A DNA stretch of 64,000 nt from Bacteroidales bacterium. Lineage in GTDB: Bacteria > Bacteroidota > Bacteroidia > Bacteroidales > P3. Shown here in pieces: positions 1 through 7,160 of the stretch. Under the pieces are notes generated by a model, which worked only from the letters and a program-made list of their open reading frames with translations, was not told the DNA's origin and ran no database searches. How positions within the stretch are numbered: the first letter of the stretch is position 1; each line of letters opens with the position of its first letter. The stretch is from NCBI GenBank assembly GCA_017479385.1, contig JAFVCE010000006.1:87708-151707 (forward strand). Direction: 5' to 3'. Position numbers and translations under genes: made by a program.

Positions 1-147
1 TTGTTTAGCCACGACATTGACAAACGGCATGGTTTCTTTGGTTTTCGAATCGATCACAGTACCAGTCAAAGTACCCTGGGCAAACAACATGGCGTTGGTT
101 GCCAACAGTAGACCGATTGTCAATAATACTTTTCTTAACATACTCAT
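1..147 (-). CDS. Exported protein with carboxypeptidase-regulatory-like N-terminus (partial)
   Basis: Only the first 49 codons are in the window and the gene runs off the left edge. The start is the ATG complementary to 145-147. The translation begins with a clear signal peptide (MSMLRKVLLTIGLLLATNAMLFAQG) followed by GTLTGTVIDSKTKETMPFVNVV. That pattern is the start of a carboxypeptidase-D regulatory-like beta-sandwich, common at the N-terminus of Bacteroidetes TonB-dependent receptors and other outer-membrane or surface proteins. The full function cannot be told from this fragment; a TonB-dependent receptor or a T9SS-related protein are the main options. Confidence 0.75.
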   Translation of the reverse strand, partial: MSMLRKVLLTIGLLLATNAMLFAQGTLTGTVIDSKTKETMPFVNVVAKQ

Positions 148-179
148 TTTGTCAACATGTAAAGAGTTAAATATGATTT

Positions 180-512
180 TTAATTAGTTTCAGCAGTATA
201 TTCGTTAGTCAGTATAGCTTGATAGATGACCGCCTGACGCAGGTCGAACTGCGAGCCTTCCGGCTCGGTTTGGTCAGCCAAGTCGAGGTTAGAGAGGGGT
301 TGGGGTCGGGTTGAGGTCGTATCAACATCGACCGAGTCACTCTCATAGGTGAAGTAGTCAGGCTCGGCTTGGGGTTCAGATACCTCCTCCTCTTCCACCA
401 CGGGCGAAGCGTAGGCAGTACCATTGTTTTCGCTTATAGCTTTGCGCAGTTTGTTATAACTACGCAAAGCTACTCCAGCGATTATCAGTATGACAAGCAG
501 TGTCGAACCCAT
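180..512 (-). CDS. Small single-pass membrane protein of unknown function
   Basis: A 110-residue protein. Residues 3-16 form a hydrophobic segment (STLLVILIIAGVAL), followed by a short basic stretch (RSYNKLRKA) and then a long acidic, Ser/Pro/Thr-rich tail. This is the look of an N-terminally anchored protein with a disordered tail. It lies downstream of secDF on the same strand with a 35-bp gap, so it may be cotranscribed. An 11-bp-unit repeat copy (281-330) is read through in the middle of the tail (VDVDTTSTRPQPLSNLD), so part of this tail is repeat-derived. No family recognised. Confidence 0.55.
   Translation of the reverse strand: MGSTLLVILIIAGVALRSYNKLRKAISENNGTAYASPVVEEEEVSEPQAEPDYFTYESDSVDVDTTSTRPQPLSNLDLADQTEPEGSQFDLRQAVIYQAILTNEYTAETN
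281..330 (-). repeat. 11-bp phased repeat, copy 1 (intragenic)
   Basis: On the minus strand the bases read CGATGTTGATA, CGACCTCAACC, CGACCCCAACC, CCTCTCTAACC in strict 11-bp phase, matching the intergenic copies in this window. It lies inside the 110-residue membrane protein gene and is translated as DVDTTSTRPQPLSNLD. Confidence 0.8.
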
Positions 513-547
513 TGTCTTATTTTAAATTGGCCTCTATCAAGTTGATT

Positions 548-3500
548 TTAGGCTTTTTCTATCTGTTTTTGTTTAGCAGGGGCAATTTCGTAGACGATGC
601 TGCAAGCGATGCAGAGCGATGAGAAAACGCCAACAAAAACGCCAATGAGCAGTGCGAAGATGAAGCCACGGATGACTTCGCCACCAAAGATGAACATCAT
701 GAGCAGGGTAACGAAGGTGCTGCCACTGGTGTTGACGGTACGTGCCAATGTTGAGTTAATGGCATCGTTCATGTGGGTCTTCATGTCGCGTTTGGGATAG
801 AGGGTACGGTACTCACGCACGCGGTCGAAGATAACCACAGTGGCGTTGATAGAGTAACCGATAACGGTCAGGACTGCCGAGATGAAGTACTGGTCAACCT
901 CGAGGTTGAACGGCAGCAAGCCATAGAGGAGCGAGAAGAGACCGATGACGAGGATGGTGTCGTGGGTCAGAGCGGTGACGCTACCGAGGCCGAAACGCCA
1001 ACTGCGGAAGCGGAGACCGATGTAGACGAACATGACGAGCAGACCTCCGATAACAGCCCAGATAGAGTGCATCAAGTTATCGTGGGCTATGGTGCCACCG
1101 ACCTGGTCGGCCTGGATAATACCCAGCGGGTTGGTCTCGGTAGACTTGAACTCGTCGATGGTAATGTTCTCCTTGAAGTATTCTTTGGTTCCGTTGTAGA
1201 GACGGGACACGATTTCGTTCTTAACCTCGTCGCCGTCTTCGGTGATTTTGTATTTTGTAGTCACTTTCAACTGGTTGCTGGGGCCATAGGTCTTAACCTC
1301 GGGGGCATCTTCGAATTGGTTGGCAAGCGACGAACGGACCTCGACAGCATTGACAGGTTGGTCGAAGCGGACCACATAGGTACGACCACCGCTGAAGTCG
1401 ATACCAAAACTCAAACCGCGGAAGCAGAAACTGACCACGCAGATGGCTATGGCCACGCCAGCGATGATGTAGAACAGTTTGCGTTTGCCGATGAAATCGA
1501 TTTTAGCATTGCGCAAGAAATTCTCGGAGAATGGGAAAGAGAAGGTGATGTTCTTCTTCTTATTGAGCATACCGTCGATGATGAGACGGGTGATGAAGAT
1601 ACTGGTGAAGAGGGAGGTGACAATACCAATGCAGAGGGTCACGGCAAAACCTTTGACAGCGCCCGAACCGAAGATGATGAGCACAAGGCCAAGTAGGAAG
1701 GTAGTGACCTGACCGTCGATGATGGCAGAGTAGGCATTCTTGAAGCCGTTCTCAACAGCGTTAGACAGGCTGGCTCCAGCGCGAAGTTCTTCTTTAATAC
1801 GTTCATATATGATAACGTTTCCGTCGACTGCCATTGCCATAGTGAGGACTATACCCGCAATACCAGGCAGAGTGAGGACGGTTCCTATCGAAGCCAAGAT
1901 ACCGATGAGGAGGAACACGTTGGTAATCAGAGCAGCAACCGACACCCAACCGGCACGGTTGTAGAAGACCACCATATATATAAGTACAATAATAAATGCC
2001 AGAATGAACGAGATTATACCGCGGTTGATGGACTCTTGACCGAGCGATGGTCCGACAACAGCTTCTTGAACGATGACGGCTGGGGCGGGGAGTTTACCCG
2101 ATTTGAGGATGTTGGCAAGGTCCTTAGCCTCGTCGAGGGTGAAGTCGCCAGTGATAGAAGAACGGCCACCACCAATTTCTTGGTTGACGTTGGGGGCGGA
2201 ATAGACCTGGTCGTCGAGGACGATGGCAATGCACTTTCCGACGTTCTCGCCAGTGATGCGTTTCCATTCGCGAGCGCCATCGTTGTTCATGGTCATCGAG
2301 ATTTCGTTCTGACCGGTGTTGCTAAAGTCTTGGCTTGCATCGGTAATAACACCACCATCAAGCAGAGGGCTACCGTCGCGGGTGGTTATCTTGATGGCAT
2401 GAAGGGTGTAGATTTCTTTGCCAAAATGGGCATCGGGTTTGGCCGACCAGAGGAATTTGACGAGTCTGGCGTCGAAGACCTTCTTGTCTGCAGCCTGCTG
2501 AATCATGGCGCTGATGGCGTCGCGGTCCTTACCTTGGGCAAGGCCAACGATAGAGCCTTGTCCGAGTTGGCCATTGCGGTCAATGTAGGGCATGAGGAGC
2601 GAGAAGAGGGGGTGAGAAGCCAGCTGTTCTTCGCTCATCTGCTGGGAGACCTCGTCATTTGCAGCCGAGGAGAGGGCGTTGAGCAACGAGTCTTCGGCAG
2701 AAACCTCGTTTGTGGCCTCTTCTTCTAATACATTATTATTAGAGCCGGCATTGATAGAAGCCAGATAGCTGTCGGTAGCCTCGAGCATTGGGTAGGCCTC
2801 GGTGTTATCGAAAGTGAGCCAGAACTCGAGTTGGGCAGTACCTTGCAGGAGTTTGCGAACGCGTTCGGGTTCCTTCACACCGGGGAGTTCGACCAAGATG
2901 CGCTCCGAAGCGCGAAGTTGCTGGATGGAGGGCTGAGCCACACCAAACTTGTCGATACGTTGGCTGAGGATTTGGTAGGTGCGGTCGTAGGCGCTGCTGG
3001 CTTCATCCTTAACAACTTTGATAACGGCGTCGTTGTCGTCGCCGAGTTTTATTTTGTCGCGAAGTTGGGTGCTGAAGTAACTTGCCAACTGCACATTCGG
3101 GTCGATTTGGCGGATGGCATCGTAGAACAGCGAAACGAAGTCGCGATTGGTAGTTTTCTTTTGAGTTTCGAGTGCGAGGTCGATGGCACGGTTGAAGGTG
3201 GTGTCGTCGGTGTGGTCGGCCAAAGCACGAACCACGTCGACAGTCGAAACCTCGAGCATGACGTTCATACCACCTTTCAGGTCGAGGCCGAGGTTGATTT
3301 CGCGGCCTTGGCACTCGCGGTAGGTGTAGCCGAGGTAGACTTTCTGCGAAGCCATCGAGTCAAGGTACTGGGCCTCGCGAGCATTGCGAATCGAGTCGAT
3401 GTAGTTCTGGGCATCGACGTCGCGGCCGTTGGCCTTGGCTTGAGCAATTTTTTGGATTTGTTCACTCTGCACATAGGCTTGCGATGCCTTCTTGGCCTTG

Positions 3501-3598
3501 CTCTCCACGCTTCGCGTCACGAAAGTGAACGACAACTGGAACAAACAGACCAGGGCAAAAGCCCACGCTAAAAATCTGATAAGTCCTTTATTCTGCAT
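548..3598 (-). CDS. secDF: Protein translocase subunit SecDF (fused)
   Basis: A 1016-residue fusion of SecD and SecF, the usual arrangement in Bacteroidetes. It is an inner-membrane RND-type protein that uses the proton or sodium gradient to assist late steps of Sec export. The SecD half starts with one membrane segment and has the conserved LGLDLKGG motif near residue 100, a large periplasmic domain and a C-terminal block of membrane segments. The SecF half starts near residue 675 and has FGIDFSGG and its own membrane block. Between the SecD motifs lies an acidic Ser/Asn-rich insert (near residues 280-330), probably a variable periplasmic loop. A Bacteroidetes-type promoter box lies 47 bp upstream of the start. 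Confidence 0.97.
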   Translation of the reverse strand: MQNKGLIRFLAWAFALVCLFQLSFTFVTRSVESKAKKASQAYVQSEQIQKIAQAKANGRDVDAQNYIDSIRNAREAQYLDSMASQKVYLGYTYRECQGREINLGLDLKGGMNVMLEVSTVDVVRALADHTDDTTFNRAIDLALETQKKTTNRDFVSLFYDAIRQIDPNVQLASYFSTQLRDKIKLGDDNDAVIKVVKDEASSAYDRTYQILSQRIDKFGVAQPSIQQLRASERILVELPGVKEPERVRKLLQGTAQLEFWLTFDNTEAYPMLEATDSYLASINAGSNNNVLEEEATNEVSAEDSLLNALSSAANDEVSQQMSEEQLASHPLFSLLMPYIDRNGQLGQGSIVGLAQGKDRDAISAMIQQAADKKVFDARLVKFLWSAKPDAHFGKEIYTLHAIKITTRDGSPLLDGGVITDASQDFSNTGQNEISMTMNNDGAREWKRITGENVGKCIAIVLDDQVYSAPNVNQEIGGGRSSITGDFTLDEAKDLANILKSGKLPAPAVIVQEAVVGPSLGQESINRGIISFILAFIIVLIYMVVFYNRAGWVSVAALITNVFLLIGILASIGTVLTLPGIAGIVLTMAMAVDGNVIIYERIKEELRAGASLSNAVENGFKNAYSAIIDGQVTTFLLGLVLIIFGSGAVKGFAVTLCIGIVTSLFTSIFITRLIIDGMLNKKKNITFSFPFSENFLRNAKIDFIGKRKLFYIIAGVAIAICVVSFCFRGLSFGIDFSGGRTYVVRFDQPVNAVEVRSSLANQFEDAPEVKTYGPSNQLKVTTKYKITEDGDEVKNEIVSRLYNGTKEYFKENITIDEFKSTETNPLGIIQADQVGGTIAHDNLMHSIWAVIGGLLVMFVYIGLRFRSWRFGLGSVTALTHDTILVIGLFSLLYGLLPFNLEVDQYFISAVLTVIGYSINATVVIFDRVREYRTLYPKRDMKTHMNDAINSTLARTVNTSGSTFVTLLMMFIFGGEVIRGFIFALLIGVFVGVFSSLCIACSIVYEIAPAKQKQIEKA

Positions 3599-3644
3599 AG
3601 TTTACGTATAATTTTATGTTTCTATTCTACTATGTTTTGAATGT

Positions 3645-3653
3645 GCAAAGATA
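3645..3653 (-). promoter_or_regulatory. -7 box of secDF promoter
   Basis: On the minus strand this reads TATCTTTGC, a match to the Bacteroidetes -7 consensus TAnnTTTG, 47 bp before the secDF start. It stands back to back with the radC promoter. Confidence 0.6.
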
Positions 3654-3695
3654 AGATTTTTTTTTGAGACTGCAAGAAAATTCGTAAAAAAAGTG

Positions 3696-3704
3696 TAATT
3701 TTGC
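3696..3704 (+). promoter_or_regulatory. -7 box of radC promoter
   Basis: TAATTTTGC matches the TAnnTTTG consensus 17 bp before the radC ATG, so the 5' UTR would be only about 10 nt. Confidence 0.6.
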
Positions 3705-3720
3705 ACAAAATTTATTGAAT

Positions 3721-4428
3721 ATGGACGACCGAAACCTCTCCCTCAAGGAATGGGCAGACGAGGATAAGCCCCGCGAAAAGATGCTCGCCAACGGCAAAAA
3801 GGCACTTACCAATGCCGAGTTGGTGGCCATTCTTTTGCGCAGCGGTTGCCAAGGGATGAGCGTCGTTGAACTGTCGAAAAAAGTTCTCGAGACAGTCGGC
3901 AACAGCCTCTACGACCTGTCGAGGCTCGAAGTGCCCGAGCTGCAGCGCTTCAAAGGCTTGGGGCAAACCAAAGCCGTAACCCTGCTGGCCGCCCTCGAGT
4001 TGGGCTACCGAATGCAGGCCGAAGTCGGGCAGCAGAAGGAGGTTATAGTCAAATCGAGCGAAGACCTCTTCAACCACATCGCACCGGCATTGGTTGACCT
4101 TCCGCACGAGGAATTTTGGGCAATATATATGAATAACAGGCTCAAAATCAATGGAAAACAGCGCATTGCTGTTGGTGGACTGACGTCACTTGAGGTCGAC
4201 CTGCGAATTATCTTTCGCGGCGCCATAGAGCGCAACGCAACCCACATCGCGCTCGTACACAATCACCCTTCGGGCAAGATGGAACCCAGCCGGCAGGACA
4301 AGGAACTGACCAGACGGGCTGCAGAAGCAGGCAATATACTTAGTATCAAGGTTATAGACCACATCATTGTGGGCCTAACCGACCACGGAGCCTCCTACTT
4401 CAGTTTTAAGGACCACGACTTGATTTAG
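3721..4428 (+). CDS. radC: RadC family protein (JAB-domain)
   Basis: A 235-residue protein with an N-terminal helix-hairpin-helix-like region (LRSGCQGMSVVELSKK, then LQRFKGLGQTKAV) and a C-terminal RadC/JAB metalloprotease-like domain. The metal motif is intact: HNHPSG followed by D ten residues further on. The family was long linked to DNA repair, but its true biochemical role is unsettled. I use the ATG at 3721; an in-frame TTG two codons earlier is possible but less likely. Divergent from secDF. Downstream lies an 11-bp repeat copy, then convergent folB. Confidence 0.93.
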   Translation: MDDRNLSLKEWADEDKPREKMLANGKKALTNAELVAILLRSGCQGMSVVELSKKVLETVGNSLYDLSRLEVPELQRFKGLGQTKAVTLLAALELGYRMQAEVGQQKEVIVKSSEDLFNHIAPALVDLPHEEFWAIYMNNRLKINGKQRIAVGGLTSLEVDLRIIFRGAIERNATHIALVHNHPSGKMEPSRQDKELTRRAAEAGNILSIKVIDHIIVGLTDHGASYFSFKDHDLI

Positions 4429-4465
4429 GCAACCTCAGAAGGGGTAAACATCGGGCCTTAATCGC

Positions 4466-4545
4466 CTGAATATCAATGCTTGTTCGACCTCAATACGACC
4501 CTAACCCCTCTTTAACCCCTCCTTGACACTGAAAATCAGGCACTA
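4466..4545 (+). repeat. 11-bp phased repeat, copy 2
   Basis: The core at 4485-4528 reads CGACCTCAATA, CGACCCTAACC, CCTCTTTAACC, CCTCCTTGACA. The 5' flank CTGAATATCAATGCTTGTT and the 3' flank CTGAAAATCAGGCACTAAC resemble the flanks of the other intergenic copies. It sits between the convergent ends of radC and folB and fills most of that gap. Confidence 0.85.
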
Positions 4546-4902
4546 ACGAGTGGCTAAAATAGTCACACTAACCGACCCAATCTGACCACCGAGCGGTGGG
4601 TTGAGCTTGCTCAAACGGACCTTGACCTCACCGACCATCGCAAACTCGGCCAAAATGGCCTCCCCCACCCTGTCTGCCACATGCTCCAAAAGATGAGACG
4701 GTTTCGCCATTTCGCGCTTAACAACCTGATAAACAGAGAGGTAGTTAACAGTATCGGCGAGGTTGTCCGACTTCTGGGCGAGACTGGTATCGACCGCCAT
4801 CGCAACGTCAACCTCGAAGTTGGTGCCGATAACTTGCTCCTCCTCGAAACAGCCGTGGTGCGAGTAGAAGCGCATGGCGTTAATTTCTATCGTACTTACC
4901 AT
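4543..4902 (-). CDS. folB: Dihydroneopterin aldolase
   Basis: A 119-residue protein of normal FolB length. It converts 7,8-dihydroneopterin to 6-hydroxymethyl-7,8-dihydropterin and glycolaldehyde in folate synthesis. The N-terminal MVSTIEINAMRFYSHHGCFEEEQ with the HHG-containing motif, the central VNYLSVYQVV segment and the C-terminal KLNPPLGGQIGSVSV are family hallmarks. It is the last gene of an operon with pheS (4-bp gap) and a cyclophilin gene. Confidence 0.94.
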   Translation of the reverse strand: MVSTIEINAMRFYSHHGCFEEEQVIGTNFEVDVAMAVDTSLAQKSDNLADTVNYLSVYQVVKREMAKPSHLLEHVADRVGEAILAEFAMVGEVKVRLSKLNPPLGGQIGSVSVTILATR

Positions 4903-4906
4903 AGAA

Positions 4907-5950
4907 TCAGACTATTGCGTCGAACTGACGGAGGAAACGAAGGTCGTTCTCGAAGTACAACCTAAGGTCGCGGATTTGGTACTTGAGCATAGCCATACGT
5001 TCCACTCCCATACCGAGGGCGAAACCGGTATACTCGTTTGGGTCTATACCACATGCTTTCAGCACGTTAGGGTCTACCATGCCGCAACCCAAAATCTCGA
5101 GCCAGCCGGTACCTTTGCAGATGTTGCAGCCTTTGCCACCACAGATGTTGCACGAAATATCCATTTCGGCACTCGGTTCGGTGAATGGGAAGTAGCTGGG
5201 GCGAAGGCGAATTTGGGTCTGCTCGCCGAACATTTCTTTGGCAAAATAGAGTAGCGTTTGTTTGAGGTCGGCAAAGGTGACGTGCTTGTCAACATACAGT
5301 GCCTCAACCTGATGGAATATGCAGTGGGCTCGGGCACTGATGGCCTCGTTGCGGAACACGCGCCCCGGTGCAATGATGCGGATGGGCGGGCGGTTGTTCT
5401 CCATCACGCGCACCTGGACCGACGAGGTATGAGTGCGCAGAGCCACGTCTTGGCCACTTTCGCCTTTTTCTACGAAAAAGGTGTCCTGCATATCGCGGGC
5501 GGGGTGGTCGGGTGGGAAGTTTAGGGCCGAAAAGAGGTGCCAATCGTCCTCAATCTCGACCGACTCGGCCACAGTGAAGCCAATACGACCAAAGATGTCG
5601 ATAATTTCGTTCATCACGACCGAAAGCACGTGGCGACTACCGGCCTGCACAAAATCGGTGGGGCGGGTCAAGTCGCTGTCGGTTAGTTCGTCTTGGTGTT
5701 GCTCGACGTAGTTTTTGAATTCCTCGAGCTTGCCTTGAGCGGTGTTTTTCAGCATATTGAGAGCCTGGCCGAGAGCCTTCTTTTGGTCGTTGGGCATGGC
5801 TTTAAACTGCTCGAAGAGGTCGTTGATGATACCTTTTTTGCCAAGATACTTGATACGAAAATTTTCGGCCACAGTTGCCATGTCTTGCGACTGGGCAAGC
5901 TGGTAGGCGCGTATTTCGTCGATATGTTTTTGAATGTCGTCTATAAGCAT
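4907..5950 (-). CDS. pheS: Phenylalanyl-tRNA synthetase alpha subunit
   Basis: A 347-residue catalytic subunit of the alpha2-beta2 PheRS. An N-terminal coiled-coil tRNA-binding arm (about residues 1-100) precedes the class II synthetase core. Motif 2 is seen around FRNEAISARAHCIFHQVE and motif 3 as GFALGMGVERMAML. A cysteine-rich stretch (CNICGGKGCNICKGTGW) lies before the motif-3 region, as in many bacterial PheS proteins. The beta subunit gene is not in this window. Cotranscribed with the upstream cyclophilin gene (13-bp gap) and downstream folB. Confidence 0.97.
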   Translation of the reverse strand: MLIDDIQKHIDEIRAYQLAQSQDMATVAENFRIKYLGKKGIINDLFEQFKAMPNDQKKALGQALNMLKNTAQGKLEEFKNYVEQHQDELTDSDLTRPTDFVQAGSRHVLSVVMNEIIDIFGRIGFTVAESVEIEDDWHLFSALNFPPDHPARDMQDTFFVEKGESGQDVALRTHTSSVQVRVMENNRPPIRIIAPGRVFRNEAISARAHCIFHQVEALYVDKHVTFADLKQTLLYFAKEMFGEQTQIRLRPSYFPFTEPSAEMDISCNICGGKGCNICKGTGWLEILGCGMVDPNVLKACGIDPNEYTGFALGMGVERMAMLKYQIRDLRLYFENDLRFLRQFDAIV

Positions 5951-5963
5951 AGTCTTCTGGTTA

Positions 5964-6647
5964 TTAGCGTTTTATGATTGTCATTTTCATACGGACGTCG
6001 TTTTTGGGGCGGTCCATTCGGCCACACTCGACGGCGGCGATTTTGTCGACCACATCGAGGCCTTCGACCACCTCGCCAAAGACGGTGTAGTCGCCGTCGA
6101 GGTGCGGTGTGCCGCCGAGGCTACGATAGACCTTCTTCTGCTCGTCGGTGTAGGTCTTGCCGTAGCGCGACTCGAGGACTTGGAACATCGCGTCGTCGAC
6201 CACAGTGCCCTGAACAATATAGAATTGCGAGCCCGACGAGGCTTTGGTCGGGTTCACCTCGTCGCCCTGGCGAGCGGCTGCGAGAGCACCTTTTTTATGG
6301 AAGTGGGTGGGGGTAATTTCGGCCGGGATGGTGTATCCGGGCGAGCCGTTGCCGAGCATCTGCCCGGGGCGCGCGTTGCGCGATTCGGGGTCGCCACCCT
6401 GAATCATGAAGTTGCGAATAACGCGGTGAAAAATTAGGCTGTCGTAGTAGCCCTGCTCGACCAACTTAATGAAGTTATCGCGATGGCGAGGGGTATCGTT
6501 ATAGAGCAAAACGACCATGTCGCCATAGCTGGTTTCGATTTTCACATAGGTCGAAGCCTTACCTTTTCCAACCTGATTACCAGGCTGTTGAGCCGTCGCA
6601 ACGAGCGTGCTCGCAAAAAAAATCATTAAAAAAGCAATTTTTTTCAT
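5964..6647 (-). CDS. Cyclophilin-type peptidylprolyl isomerase, exported
   Basis: A 227-residue protein starting at the ATG complementary to 6645-6647, which gives a clean signal peptide (MKKIAFLMIFFASTLVATAQQ). A longer frame extends upstream but would precede the promoter. The cyclophilin core runs from about residue 40, with FHRVIRNFMIQGGDP, GSQFYIVQG and the C-terminal VFGEVVEGLDVVDKIA. It would catalyse proline cis-trans isomerisation in the periplasm or on the outer membrane. First gene of the operon with pheS and folB; its promoter overlaps the divergent lipoprotein promoter. Confidence 0.94.
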   Translation of the reverse strand: MKKIAFLMIFFASTLVATAQQPGNQVGKGKASTYVKIETSYGDMVVLLYNDTPRHRDNFIKLVEQGYYDSLIFHRVIRNFMIQGGDPESRNARPGQMLGNGSPGYTIPAEITPTHFHKKGALAAARQGDEVNPTKASSGSQFYIVQGTVVDDAMFQVLESRYGKTYTDEQKKVYRSLGGTPHLDGDYTVFGEVVEGLDVVDKIAAVECGRMDRPKNDVRMKMTIIKR

Positions 6648-6667
6648 AACAAACCACAAAAATTCAT

Positions 6668-6688
6668 TAATTTTGCACTGCAAAAATA
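6668..6688. promoter_or_regulatory. Overlapping divergent promoter pair
   Basis: A plus-strand -7 box TAATTTTGC (6668-6676) and a minus-strand -7 box TATTTTTGC (6688-6680) form an inverted repeat separated by three bases. The plus box serves the lipoprotein gene at 6730 and the minus box serves the cyclophilin-pheS-folB operon. By the usual spacing each start site falls within or next to the other box. Confidence 0.55.
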
Positions 6689-6729
6689 CTTGAAAATATT
6701 CATATATGCACAAAAATATTTCAAAAATT

Positions 6730-7134
6730 ATGAAGAAAAAAAGTTTAAAAATCGTATGCGCCCTATTTATCAGCGTTTTAGCGACGACATTTTTCGGTGC
6801 TTGCGACCACGACACTAACTGCTATGTGGAGGTTACAACCATCGACATGGAGACAGGCAAGCCACTTTCGGGCACCTTTGTGTACCTCGAGCAGGAGGGT
6901 CGCACCTATGCCACCGAGCGCACCAACAAGAGCGGTGTCTGCACCATCAGCCTGACTGCCCCCGCCTTGATGAACGTCGTGGCCAAATACGAGTATGTGG
7001 CCGACGGTCTGCCCACCAACAAATTCTTCTACCACAAAGGCGAAACAGCAGTGCGCCTGGCCGATGGCGAGACCAAAGAGGTCGTTATTCGTATCGACCG
7101 CAGTGGCGAGCCTTTGAGCGAGATGAGAAACTAA
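6730..7134 (+). CDS. Small lipoprotein with prealbumin-like fold
   Basis: A 134-residue protein from the ATG at 6730, chosen because MKKKSLKIVCALFISVLATTFFGAC is a lipoprotein signal peptide with a lipobox ending at Cys25. An upstream in-frame ATG (6706) would add eight residues. The mature part (VEVTTIDMETGKPLSGTFVYLEQEGRTYATERTNKSGVCTISL) looks like a carboxypeptidase-regulatory/transthyretin-like beta-sandwich. Specific function unknown. It precedes the DUF4301 gene by 26 bp and is probably cotranscribed with it. Confidence 0.75.
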   Translation: MKKKSLKIVCALFISVLATTFFGACDHDTNCYVEVTTIDMETGKPLSGTFVYLEQEGRTYATERTNKSGVCTISLTAPALMNVVAKYEYVADGLPTNKFFYHKGETAVRLADGETKEVVIRIDRSGEPLSEMRN

Positions 7135-7135
7135 C

Positions 7136-7153
7136 CTAAATATCATAGAATAA
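7136..7153 (+). repeat. 18-bp repeat CTAAATATCATAGAATCA, copy a
   Basis: Reads CTAAATATCATAGAATAA just after the lipoprotein stop codon. Nearly the same bases recur at 8705, 8962 and, inverted, at 9382. Confidence 0.7.
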
Positions 7154-7160
7154 GCACCTT

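Noticed and set aside
773-1696. 307-codon open frame antisense to secDF
   Set aside because: Codon composition of the real genes (many GAC, GTC and CGA triplets) keeps antisense frames open. The product has no recognisable motif and secDF is certain. The same applies to long antisense frames at 11532-12419, 24561-25724, 31736-32791, 34503-35696, 48699-50258 and 59642-60685.
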